Shown here piece by piece: positions 48,292 to 58,401 of a stretch of DNA of 64,000 nt. The notes under the pieces are model-generated. The model was not told where the DNA came from, did no database searches, and saw only the letters and a list, made by a program, of their open reading frames with translations. This DNA comes from Styela clava. Its lineage: Eukaryota > Chordata > Ascidiacea > Stolidobranchia > Styelidae. Numbering within the stretch: the first letter of the stretch is position 1; each line of letters begins with the position of its first letter. The stretch spans positions 14,694,001 through 14,758,000 of the forward strand of contig NC_135261.1 of the NCBI RefSeq assembly GCF_964204865.1, written 5' to 3'. Position numbers and translations under genes: made by a program.

Positions 48292-49618
48292 GTATAGGTG
48301 TACCGTTGGCAGCATACAGCTTTCGGTCTGATCGAGGATGGTTGTGACGTTTCCAATGTGGGGGAATTAAGGAAACTGTTGCACCAGTATCAACCAGAAA
48401 TTGTCGGCCGCTTTTTATATCGAAGACGTGGAGAAGATTTGTATTTGGAGAATTGGAATTAAGTCTATTAAGTGAATTTATATGGCGCTGTGAAGATCTT
48501 TTACAGCGCCCTAGGCGAAAAAAGGACCCCGACTGGAAAAGGCACAAGGCTGGACGCAATTACGTGCTAGGTTTCCATAACGTTGATGATACCAGCAAGC
48601 CGTTGGAGTATTGGGTCGGTGGTTTCTGTAACTGGCGTTGTAACATCTGCCATTACTAGATGATGATTGATGATTTTGCATAAGGGCTCTCGATGGATTC
48701 ACAAGACTCGTGCGCTCTCCGTTTCTGACACGTACAGGATGTTGAGTTAACGCATTAGAGCTAAAAGAAGTAGGCGGTGCAGCTTCCGAAGACCAATGTG
48801 TAGGGTTATGCTTTAACACGTCAAGATCCTTCCGAAGATTACCAAGTTCACTAGCTAACATCGAAAGAATATTTATTATTGTCGGCGCTACAGTCAGGGT
48901 TTGATGCATGATTTTCAAAGGAATGTGATTGGCCGGTTGTAACGTACGTCTGGAGAATATACTGTCCGCACGATAGGCTAATTTATCTATGGAATCATCC
49001 GGATGGGCAGAAAGAGCTGAAACAATATCTGGCGGTAGTTGCTGAAAGAACATCTCCTTCAAAAATTCCTGGTTGGTGTTTGGAGCTTCATTTGGACAAA
49101 CGGAACTGCGTAGCTTTCTTAAAATTTCGGACGGTTTGAAATTTGAGCAATCGCCGTTGTATGCGCTCTCTAAGCGGGGCGGAGTAAGTATTGATCAGAA
49201 GTTCCCGCAAAAGTCGATAGCAACTGGGATGATGCTCGCCCGGGAGGCGAGAACGTATAGTTTCCAATTGGCGGTCGTTCAGGCACCGAATAATATAACA
49301 ATATTTGTCCACACTCCACATCATAGTTTATCCCTACCATGCGGAATCCTGCTTCGGTCGATGTGAACCACGAGTAAGGAGAATGAGACCAAAACTTATT
49401 TATTTGAAGTGATTGACGCGGTTGATAAATAAACTGTGGACGGACTCGACCAACATTATCGTTGAGCGAGTCGGCATTGGTGTGCTACCTACATCTATTT
49501 GTGGCTCAGACTGATTCATCGCACGTTCTGGTAATTTGTCGCTATTATTATCAATTAAAGTCAAGTTAGTCTGCGTGCTTTCGAATGGAAATTGTCTCAG
49601 AGTAAAATTACGTTGCAT
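48292..49618 (-). pseudogene. decayed Ty3/gypsy gag-protease fragment, unrelated to the 21-35 kb array
   Basis: Read on the minus strand: 49400-49618 may be the Gag start; 49088-49324 has Gag-like sequence with the LINTYSAPLRERIQRRLL block. A frameshift near 49127 leads to KPSEILRKLRSSV and EFLKEMFFQQLPPD. Then comes a CCHC-like CWYHQRYGNLARNCVQPC, and after another frame change a protease with FLVDTGATVSLIPP (DTG type) and LYAANGTPIPG. The order Gag, knuckle, protease fits Ty3/gypsy elements of a different lineage from the tandem array, whose protease is DSG type and has two knuckles. No RT follows, since the hAT-like element begins directly at 48291 and nothing recognisable continues beyond 47443. 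Confidence 0.75.
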
Positions 49619-51325
49619 CTAATAATGACAACGTAAATAAAAACAATGGCTAAAACGCACGCGATAAAATGGTCGATGAAATAGTCCTAAAAGCTAATAT
49701 AAAAGTCTTAAAATTGATAAAATCAGTCTGCTTCAGGATTAAAATCTTTAAAAACCTTGAATCCGTTTTTTTCGATTTCTGGGGTTGAGGTTTGTCTGAG
49801 TTTGAGACTTGAGACTGAGTTGAATTCTATCACGTCGGGATGTCACCAACTTTCTATGGGGTTTTTGCTATTGCCCTAGACTCCGCGTGCCGAGACAAGG
49901 CTTCCTAATTCGTGTCCGCTTTCAAGTCTCTGATTAAAACGAGTAAGTTCCTCGTATGTTATATTATAAAATTGGACGTTATAAAAGCATAAAATAGATA
50001 TCAAACAGTAAAATAACTTAACGCAATAATGAGGCAGATGCTTGGAGTAGTAGTAGGTGCGTGTTGCGAGAGATCCCCGATTTGAGTGCCTTAAATTTCC
50101 TATCTAAACAGAAGCCAAAACGTGGCAGCGCGTCACAGGTCAGGTGACCCGAGCCTAGATGTCGCTATACCCAACAGCAAATACACCATCCAGATTGTGA
50201 CGCATCGTGTTGTCTGACTTTTTTGCAGTGCTTCTGTTTTGCTTCAATATACGCCAGCATAGCCGCCTAATCCTATGTTTTAAACTTTTTTTTGTTCATA
50301 GGATTTTGTTTGAGGACGGTCGCATTATTTTTAAACGACGGCCGCAGGTTGTGCACCGTTGTTTTAATGTGATTTTTGAAAGGGGTTGAGTTCTTTTTAA
50401 ACTTTTTGTTCAAAACATTAGAACCCCAAGGAATGAATTTAAGAGATGGGTAGGATAAATTCACAATTTATGCTAATTTGAACATTACATTTTATTGTCA
50501 CTTACACTCGATTTCTATTTCGCGGTTAAAGTCATTTCCTTACATTGCAGCCATAACCCTCAAATGAACTTCGGCGACACTACAGTCGGAGTTACGGGAT
50601 AACAGCATGAAATTGTTTAATTTTCTTTTTAATTGTTACTCACTACAATGTGGGATATCTATTGATTTTAAGGCACCGCCCCAATTTTAATTATATCTAT
50701 CTGTCTATTTATATCTATCTGTCAAATATTTATGTGCATGCAATTGCATTTCTTGTTATAGTTTTAAATTGCTTGTCTGAAGAAGTCTGACCTCGGTCAG
50801 ACCAACCCCGTGTAACTTCCGATATTTGGTCCCGATGTTGGTTTTGCCGTCACGCCCGACTAGGCGCAGACAGATTATTGCTTCCAAAATCATCGTGTGT
50901 TTTCCTGTGTTCTGACGGCGTTGTCTCACGTCAAGATTAGATGAGTGGCTTTATAAATATTCAAATTAGTTGTGCATCAACATTAATAAATATTTTATTA
51001 TAGAATGCAGATTACAAAACAAAGTAGAAGAGCAATCATTTGAGAGGGAAGGACCTATAACCGGTCCTAGCACTTGAAATCATGTTGACAAATGACAGTA
51101 AGATCTGAAGATTTTAAATTCAATTCAAGACTCCAATAAGTAGATGTAGTAGAGAATCATTTTGTGCTACAATTGTTCAGCATAAAAAGAATATGAATTC
51201 AGCATAAAAAGAGTGGATATGAAGTATGAAAATAAAATGAATTCAGAATCGGTTAATCTTTTGTATCCTGTTGATGTCAACAATTGTTGCAAAAATATTC
51301 ATAGAGGTATATTGGTAAATTATGA
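49619..51325. other. stretch without recognised genes
   Basis: Intergenic. The short frames at 50207-50389 and 50273-50464 overlap on opposite strands and show no domain. Confidence 0.4.
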
Positions 51326-51795
51326 AAAAACATCAATTTCAAGATTATGTGGGAAGTTCTACCTTTAAAAACTAAACCCAAAATAAAGTTTATTGCGGGT
51401 AATGATATTTGTGTTCTATGTAATAAAGAACCTGAATTTAATGAACATTTGTTTTGGAAATGTTTATTTATACAGTACATATATGATTATATTTATGATA
51501 TTTATTGAGTTTTGTAATTGTCATTTTTAAAAAACATTTCGAACATGCATAATGTTTGATCTGGGTGGACAAGAGTATCAAAAATGATACTTCTTTTCAA
51601 ATAGATGCTTTGACATTGCTCCTGTCTACTGTTAGGTTTAAAGTATAGATGGAACGAAATGATGTTATATTTCAAGGAGTTATTCCAGATGTAACAAGGG
51701 TGAAAGAAAAAATTAAAAGGAGGTTGAAACACAGACTTAATTTAGAAAGGCATAGAAATGATAACAAATATGTTAATATATTAAATATATTATGA
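51326..51795 (+). pseudogene. 3' remnant of a LINE reverse-transcriptase ORF
   Basis: The first open part (from 51326) reads WEVLPLKTKPKIKFIAGND and ICVLCNKEPEFNEHLFWKC, matching the zinc-knuckle region (C-x2-C ... E-H-L-F-W-x-C) found after the reverse transcriptase of many non-LTR retrotransposons. After frame breaks a second part (51649-51795) reads MERNDVIFQGVIPDVTRVKE then a basic IKRRLKHRL, like the extreme C-terminus of such ORFs. The catalytic RT part is absent, so it is a typical 5'-truncated, decayed LINE. The clade was not determined. Confidence 0.6.
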
Positions 51796-52954
51796 CAATG
51801 TTTTTGACATAAAGACATCAGCCCTAAGTACTGATAGATGTAAGATAAGATTGTTTTAACCTAATTTATTAAATAGTGTGAATTATTCATTTGCTAATTG
51901 TCATTTTGTTTTTTTTATGTAACTATTGTACATTTATGACTATAATATCTTAAATATTTGATAATAATTAAACAACTGAATAATAAGTATTTGAAAAAAA
52001 TGGATGATACTGATGCTGAATTAATGGAACATACAATGGTGATTGTAATACAATTATATTTGACGGTGATGTGTAATGTGTAAACTTTATTGTATTCTTG
52101 TATTAACACATATTAAAAAAAAGTAAGTTGTGTTGTGAATGTCCTAGGTAGCCAATACAGTAATGATTTGTCAAGGATTGTCAATTTTGATAAGAGATCA
52201 AGATATTATGTAACCTAATATGTATATTTTCATGAAGAAAAAAATCATAAAAAAATGAGGTGAACAGTGTGAGGATTTATTCTGCGTAGCAGTAAGCAAG
52301 GATATAAATTGACTAAATAGGTGATGATTTATCTCAAAAATCAGAATCAACTTACACCATACAGCCATATCAATGAAAATTTTTGATTGAGGAATTGAAA
52401 CTTTTGGCAGAAAAGATATGTGGTGAACGATACCACCCTGAAATTGTAAGGTCGGTATGAAAACATAAATTGGACACACATATTTTAATACATGCATATG
52501 GTAGACAAGGCCCAAGCTCCCAATTGTTGTAGGCAACTTATTTTCACGGACGGAAATCTACTCCCTCTGAAACATCTGGAGACAAAAGACTGCAGTGGAT
52601 CAGCCAAAATTTCCTGAATTATTTTACACACTGGAAGTCTAAACAGGTGATTAGCCCGAGGATTTTTTAACAAAATAAATGCTATACAGCTGCATGCAAC
52701 TCATTTTGTACTCATATGTTTCTGTTATAGGATAAAAAACATTGCATTGCTTTGCCAACGTATGAAGGGCTCCAAATATATCAGATTAGACCAAACATCT
52801 GTCAGACCCCCCCCCCCACTCCGCTTAAATGTAGAATAAAAGTCTAATATATTCATTTTCTATATCATACATATAAATTTTTCGTGGCTTGCAACACTTT
52901 TTAGAGTCTATCTGGACTATTGAAAACCCACATTTGCCGGCTTATGCTCAAACC
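51796..52954. other. stretch without recognised genes
   Basis: No gene seen. A run of about a dozen cytosines lies near 52807-52818. The minus-strand frames at 51915-52109, 52198-52536 and 52485-52673 show no domain. Confidence 0.4.
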
Positions 52955-53192
52955 ATCTAGGGCAGGGGTGGCCAACCTTTCACATACCATGCGCCACGTT
53001 TTAAACATAATGTTTCAGATGCGCCGTAAATCTCTTGTATTGCCACGCCTAATGTCCGCTTCTTGTTGAAATTATATAAGTTTATGATACACACACATAT
53101 ATACACACGTATATGTAGTTTTTACAATTTACAACTTCACATGAATAGAAATTAAGCAAGGAAGTATAATAAATAAAACTGATCAATTTCAT

Positions 53193-53903
53193 TTAAGTAC
53201 CGCCTTTATGAGACTTTTGCTGCTGTTTTACTTTCGCCAGTTTTTTTATTCTTGGAGTTAAGTTTGTTACTGAGAGGAGCAGTGCATTCTTCAAATTTAA
53301 ATCTGTAAGTGTTGACCTCGTTTTGCTTTTAATTAGTTTCATGGCAGAAAATGTTTGTTCACATCTATATGTCGTTCCGAAACGACATATAAAACCCTGG
53401 GCAAATTTTCTCAGTTCTGGAAAATTTTCACGGGGTAACGATTGCCAGAACTTGATCATGTCAGATGCACTTGGGACTGAAGAAAGCTCATCAAATTTAA
53501 TTTTCAATGATGGATGAGTTTTCAAGTCAATTAGTTCCAATTGTATATTGCTTGGCATCTTCATTATGGTTAGTTCACTAAGGAAAATGGGTTTATAAAA
53601 ACAAGTATAGAATCTTCTTCTTTTGAAATATCATGAAAACTACTTTCAAATGACTCTTGCAATAACTTGATTTTTTCTGTGTATATTGCCAAATTGCCAT
53701 TACCAGCAGCACATTCACGGTGTTCTTTTATGTGAGGAAATTGGGACAAATCTTCTTTTTCCAACTGGGAAACGAAAAGTTTCAACTTCATCTTGAATGC
53801 GCTAATGTCATTTACTAAGCTTGGAAATAGTTTGCTTTTGCCTTGCAGTCTCAAATTTAGATCATTGAGATGGTTAGTAACATCAACTAAAAATATTGTG
53901 ACA
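53193..53903 (-). pseudogene. C-terminal part of a GTF2IRD2/ZBED-type hAT transposase
   Basis: Homology begins near 53903 with IFLVDVTNHLNDLNLRLQGK, continues as SLVNDISAFKMKLKLF, and after stops around 53565-53572 resumes with IQLELIDLKTHPSLKIKFD and the hAT dimerisation block (FPELRKFAQGFICRFGTTYR, CEQTFSAMKLIKSKTRSTL). The order matches the C-terminal half of hAT transposases. The N-terminal zinc finger and the earlier catalytic residues are absent and the frame is interrupted, so it is not functional. The 41849-42001 fragment is the N-terminus of a similar protein type but has different element ends. Confidence 0.82.
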
Positions 53904-54103
53904 ACAGGCCTTTGGTATCAATATCTACTCTACTCTACTCTCGATTCTAATTGGCCTTTGCTAATCAGCTGTTTGGCCAACGTCGCGTGATTTTACTCCA
54001 GGCTTCTTCGAGATTAGTACTTGCGTCACAGCAAGCGATTTTACGCTTCGCTTTTGTTGACAACGGTCATTTGAAGTTTGGATGAAAAAGGTGGTATTTA
54101 GGG

Positions 54104-54931
54104 GTCATTTTCAGCATGTTGTGGGTTGATTTATAATAAATTTTTTAGGCTTGGCCAATTCAACTGGTTGTTCAATGGTTATTGGGAGATATTTGGGAAG
54201 TCTGGGCAATGGAAATTCCATGTTTCAAGCTGATAAATGACGATTTTCTATTTTTCCAGAAGTTCTGAACTTTTTACTCCGGTAGGGAAAAATAGTAAAT
54301 TTTATAATAAATAATAATAATAATAAATAATAATAAAAAAAAAATAAAAAATAATAATAAAAAAAAAAAAAAAAATGAAAAAAAAAAAAAAAAATAAATA
54401 AATAATAATAAAAATAAAATAAAAAATAATAATAAAATAAAAAATAAGTCTAGAATGAATGTCATAAAGTCCGTCAAAAAGCTAACGTCGATAATCGCCT
54501 GTTGTTTCTAATTCCAACAAGCCGTAAGTGGGCGACGTGGAGTAAGGAGAATAGAGTTTAGGTACAATCAAAAGTCACCATGTAAATCGCAAAAAAAAAC
54601 GGCTTGGCGTGGAGAAGCCAAGTGCAATTAACAATTTTGGCATGAAAAGGGTGAAAGATGCAATGCGCCACCTCTAATCATGCAATGCGCCACGTTTGGC
54701 GCATGCGCCATAGGTTGGCCACCCCTGATCTAGGGGTTTTGGTCTAACTTTTCAACTACCTAAAGTAGAGAAATAGAACCTAAATTGCCTCTTTACCTCC
54801 ACTAAGAACCACTCCCAAAGCCTCAAAAAACATCAATACCAATTAACATTACTCGATATTTAATGTTTAATCACATTAATAATTAAAATTTGTATTTGTA
54901 TTGAAACTTGCCTGTTATCACGTATATCTTA
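54104..54931. repeat. duplicated segment, copy 1
   Basis: Nearly identical to 61973-62807. It spans the right third of the hAT element, its terminus, the target duplication and 196 further bases of flank. The main differences noticed are in the length of the A-rich tract. The shared part begins GTCATTTTCAGCATG and ends ACGTATATCTTA. Confidence 0.88.
54299..54446. repeat. AAT-rich low-complexity tract
   Basis: About 150 bases made almost only of A with interspersed T (AAT and A-runs). On the opposite strand it yields a meaningless Phe-rich open frame. A variable copy is at 62171-62321. Confidence 0.85.
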
Positions 54932-54940
54932 ATCTTCGTT

Positions 54941-55492
54941 TTAGCTGCTGTTTTTCTTTAACTGTTTTTGTATTCCACGAATCCTATTGTCCATCTTGTT
55001 GTTATTATTTTGGCTGCAGTAGCTACTTTGCTTATACATTTGCTCTAATTTTTTGAATACTTTTTCAAGTAGTGTTGTTACATCTTGGCATCCAGTTACA
55101 TTGATTAATACATTGAGGTATTCGCTCATGAATGATTTGAAAATGTTTTTCTCCTTTATCAAGTGTCAGATGTTCAATGATGTGATGAAGGAAATAAATT
55201 TCAGCTGCTTGCATGTATTGAGATAGCCATTCTAATGTTCCCCATAAGCATGTTTTGTTGTGAAATCTTTTCTTTCTATCACTTTTGTAAGCGTAATTTT
55301 TTTTAACAATATGAGTTTATGACTAGCTGAAATTCCTTCACTGTGATACATTTTTCTAATAACATATCCTGCTGTGTAATCTAAAATTTCGATTCGTTTG
55401 ACTGTGAGATTGGTGGTTATTACGCTTTTACATTTAGTATTATAGACAGTGCTGCCATCGATATGATGGGCGCGGCTCAAAAAGTCCCCCAT
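54941..55492 (-). pseudogene. possible decayed transposase fragment
   Basis: Two minus-strand frames (55492-55232 and 55162-54941) can be linked by a third, overlapping one (about 55240-55075) with TLEWLSQYMQAAEIYFLHHI, which makes one continuous, frameshifted protein trace. The first contains ILDYTAGYVIRKM, recalling the tyrosine-alanine-glycine-tyrosine motif near the C-terminus of P-element-like and some other transposases. The match is short, so this is only a suggestion. Confidence 0.25.
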
Positions 55493-55564
55493 CCCCTTGA
55501 AAATTACTGTCTACGCCCCTGTATCCAGGTACCTCTGCATCTGCATTTTCCGTTTACATATATG

Positions 55565-56590
55565 CCAGTCTGGATTTCATGGCCTTTTTGAACGAGAAAT
55601 CGGGCGTGCAATCAGAAATTCCCGCGTGCAAATAAGAATTCCTGGCGTGCAATTATAGCTCACGACGTGCAAAACAACTGCACTCGCGTGCAACTGACTT
55701 TGACATCAGATACCTCTCAATACATCCGCGTAAAATTACCGGTATCGGATAAAAAATACGTTGAATCAGAGAAAAAATGGACGTTTGACCTTTGACCCCA
55801 AACATTATTTCTACAGTTTGTCGCTAATTTTGAGAGTGTTTGTGCGACTTTGGATACCGGTACTGTTCAGTACATCCGCGTAAAATTATTGGATAAAAAA
55901 TACGTTGAACCAGAGCAAAATGGACATACTTTGTCATTAATTTTGGTAGTGTTTTTACGTAGAATTAATGGATAAAAAATACGTCAAATTAGAGCAAAAT
56001 GAACGTTTGACCTTTGACCCCAAACATTATTTTCATACTTTGTCACTAATTTTGGGAGTGTTTGAGCAACTTCAGATACCGGTACTGTTCAGTACATTCG
56101 TGTAAAATTATTGTATGAAAAATACGCTGAATCAGAGCCGTACTTGGCCATTGGTGCGGAGGCGATCTTTTCGTCCATAACTATTCTCACGGGATTCCTA
56201 TTTCCTATCATTCAACACGATATGGACCTTTCCCCGAGCATCGACTTCTTTGTTTACTTCGTGACATTGGCCAATCAGCAAGATGCGAAAAAGCACGTAA
56301 CAATGAGAGGAATTTTTCGCGGGTCAAAGGTTGGGGAAAGGTCCATGGTCTTTTTGCTTCGCAATATTTCGATCAGACCAAATCTTGCAGGCTGGTATTT
56401 GTCGACAATTGTGGAGTTATAATATTTTGGCATCTTTATATTACTGGATTATTGATTTTAAAACCATTTAAAGCGATTTACATTGGTGAGCAGTTGCAAA
56501 TTTTCGGCGTGCAAAATTGATTTCGCTCGCGTGCATTTTTGCGGAGCGCTAGCGCCCTCGGGCGTGCACCTGCCATGGAATCCAGTCTGG
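55565..56590. mobile_element. terminal-inverted-repeat element (1026 bp) with internal repeats
   Basis: It starts CCAGTCTGGATTTCATGGC and its other end, read inwards, is CCAGACTGGATTCCATGGC, 19 bases with two differences. Flanks carry the identical 8-mer CATATATG (55557-55564 and 56591-56598), as expected for a hAT-like duplication, though this 8-mer is itself a palindrome. Near both ends are several GCGTGCA motifs. The middle has four related blocks (see separate entry). The 103-codon plus frame at 56111-56422 has no recognised domain. Confidence 0.72.
55745..56140 (+). repeat. imperfect internal repeats
   Basis: Four blocks with AAAAATACG followed by TGAATCAGAG-like sequence lie near 55753, 55896, 55976 and 56118, and TTTGACCTTTGACCCCAAAC occurs twice (about 55783 and 56008). 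Spacings of about 143, 80 and 142 bases suggest a long unit with one shortened copy. Confidence 0.65.
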
Positions 56591-56598
56591 CATATATG

Positions 56599-57059
56599 TT
56601 TTTAACAACACCACTACTCTGCGCTACTATAATTTCAGCCAGAATATTAGAATATTCTGACACGTTGTATATAATTTCCACGCGTATATAATGCTCACTT
56701 GGAGTCACAAAGCCCAATAAAAATATTATCGTACAACGGAAGAACATGACCGAACATTCAATACAATAAATTTTGAAATAGTGTTAAATTACGGACAACC
56801 AAGAAAAAATGGCATTTGCAAATTATGGAGCTTAGTATAAGTTTAATAGGTTATTATCTCAAAAACCAACATCAAAGGCAGTATTACGATATAATGGGGC
56901 GATACAAAAACTTATATAATATATATATATATATTATTACAACAGAAAAATAGAAGCACGTATTGACATTACATTACATATTACCAAACATAGTGTTTAT
57001 TTTGTTTATTATTATATTTTATTTTGTTCACCTGTTTCAGGAACAATTGGGGTGAGACA
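56599..57059. other. short intergenic stretch
   Basis: No gene seen. An (AT)n microsatellite lies at about 56916-56936. Confidence 0.5.
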
Positions 57060-57965
57060 TATATGAAAGGGGGTTTGTATTTCGACTAAATTTACTAAAT
57101 AATTGAACAATTACCTTTTTACTTTGTCATACATCAATACTGTAAGTCTAATACACTTGCAATGAGTGACGGAGAGTATAAAATAGCAAAGATATATTCA
57201 CGTCCGCTTGTGGATTCTTTGAATAAATAGAAAAGTTGTTGTTTTTGTTTTTGAGGAGGTGATTTATTGAAAACTTAATAAAATAAAAATAAAAGCAATA
57301 TTACTATACATTTGGAGAAAAAAAGAAATCTTATTGCTTCGATTCTATTGTTCAATAATTTGGTAAATTTAGTTGAAATAAAACCTCTTTGAAATAGTTT
57401 CAGTATACATTGTTCAGAACTCGAAAAATATATGCCATGTTTGTTATTATAAATGGCTATGTCAAAAAATGCTGCTATTATTCTGCTATTTTCAAAATTT
57501 CCGAATGTTTCGTAATGCTGTCTTTACTGAAGGTTCTCTAGAAATCGCCCATCCAAAAACGATAATTTTTTGAAATGTTTTAAAGAATTCACGAAAAGAC
57601 GTAAAAAATTTTTTGTTATTTCATACTCTCCACAACTCAGTGCAAGTGTATCAGACGTACACTATTGATGTATGAACAAAGTGAAGAAGATATTTGTTTA
57701 TTTATAGGTAAATTTAGTTGAGATACAAAACCCCCTTAAACTAAGTTACATCTACATTGTTCATAACAATAAACATATATGCTATGTTTGGTAGTACTGT
57801 ATTTATATCCACGTCAAAACGTGCTGCTACTGTTCTGCCATAATATAATCGACTCTATAAGGGTTTTTCTTTTCTCCCGATGTGTTGTGATGCTGCCTTT
57901 GTTGGAGGTTTTTGAGAAATGATTGTCTAAATTCTAAAAACATGTCAATGCGGAAATTTATTCAT
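57060..57965. repeat. compound direct and inverted repeat
   Basis: A unit starting GGTAAATTTAGTTGA occurs in direct orientation near 57361 and 57710 (about 350 bases apart), followed in each by related blocks such as ACATTGTTCA, TATATGC and TATGTTTG or CATGTTTG. The sequence at about 57065-57190 is an inverted, diverged version of the 57605-57745 region. The copies are clearly diverged, so this is an old repeat that could form a large stem. Confidence 0.6.
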
Positions 57966-58401
57966 TTTCAAATAGATCTTGAAAACGCACAAAATTTTGT
58001 TATGCACTATTACAGTAGATTTACCCTGTTTAATATATATCAACAAGATTATTAAAAAAATTACTAATTGTTTTACTTTATTTAATATCGTGAAACTAAT
58101 CAAAATTTCCACTTCCTAACATAAATTTGAGTGGGAACATTTTTTACGCGAGGGGATTTATTTGCGATTCTGTCAGCTCCAATTTTGCGCTGTCTTGATA
58201 ACCTCGCAGATGATGTTTTACCGGCCAACAGTAGGATGTTTAACCTTTTACATTACGGCATTTAATAATTCTGTACCTTTGACTTTACAAATTATAATCT
58301 AGTTTGGATTGTAATTAGCAGAATCTCTGAAAATTTATTTCACCGGTAATTGATATCACATAAAGGACAAGCTGGGTAATACTGTGTCAAGTTTTTTCAC
58401 A

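Larger units (their letters stand above)
52963..54727 (-). mobile_element. hAT element with 8-bp target duplication (1765 bp), internally deleted
   Basis: Ends CAGGGGTGGCCAACCTTT and AGGTTGGCCACCCCTG are inverted repeats. A perfect 8-bp duplication ATCTAGGG flanks it (52955-52962, 54728-54735). A minus-strand transposase C-terminus lies inside at 53193-53903. The BED finger and most of the catalytic core are missing. The right third is a low-complexity AAT-rich tract (54299-54446) followed by GC-richer terminal sequence with repeated TGCGCCA motifs. Confidence 0.9.

Noticed and set aside
54274..54477. Phe/Leu-rich frame (also at 62171-62353)
   Set aside because: It is the reverse strand of the A-rich AAT tract and has no coding character.
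54104..54931. Duplicated segment as a Helitron
   Set aside because: The right edge ends CTTA and not CTRR, and no terminal hairpin of the usual kind was seen.
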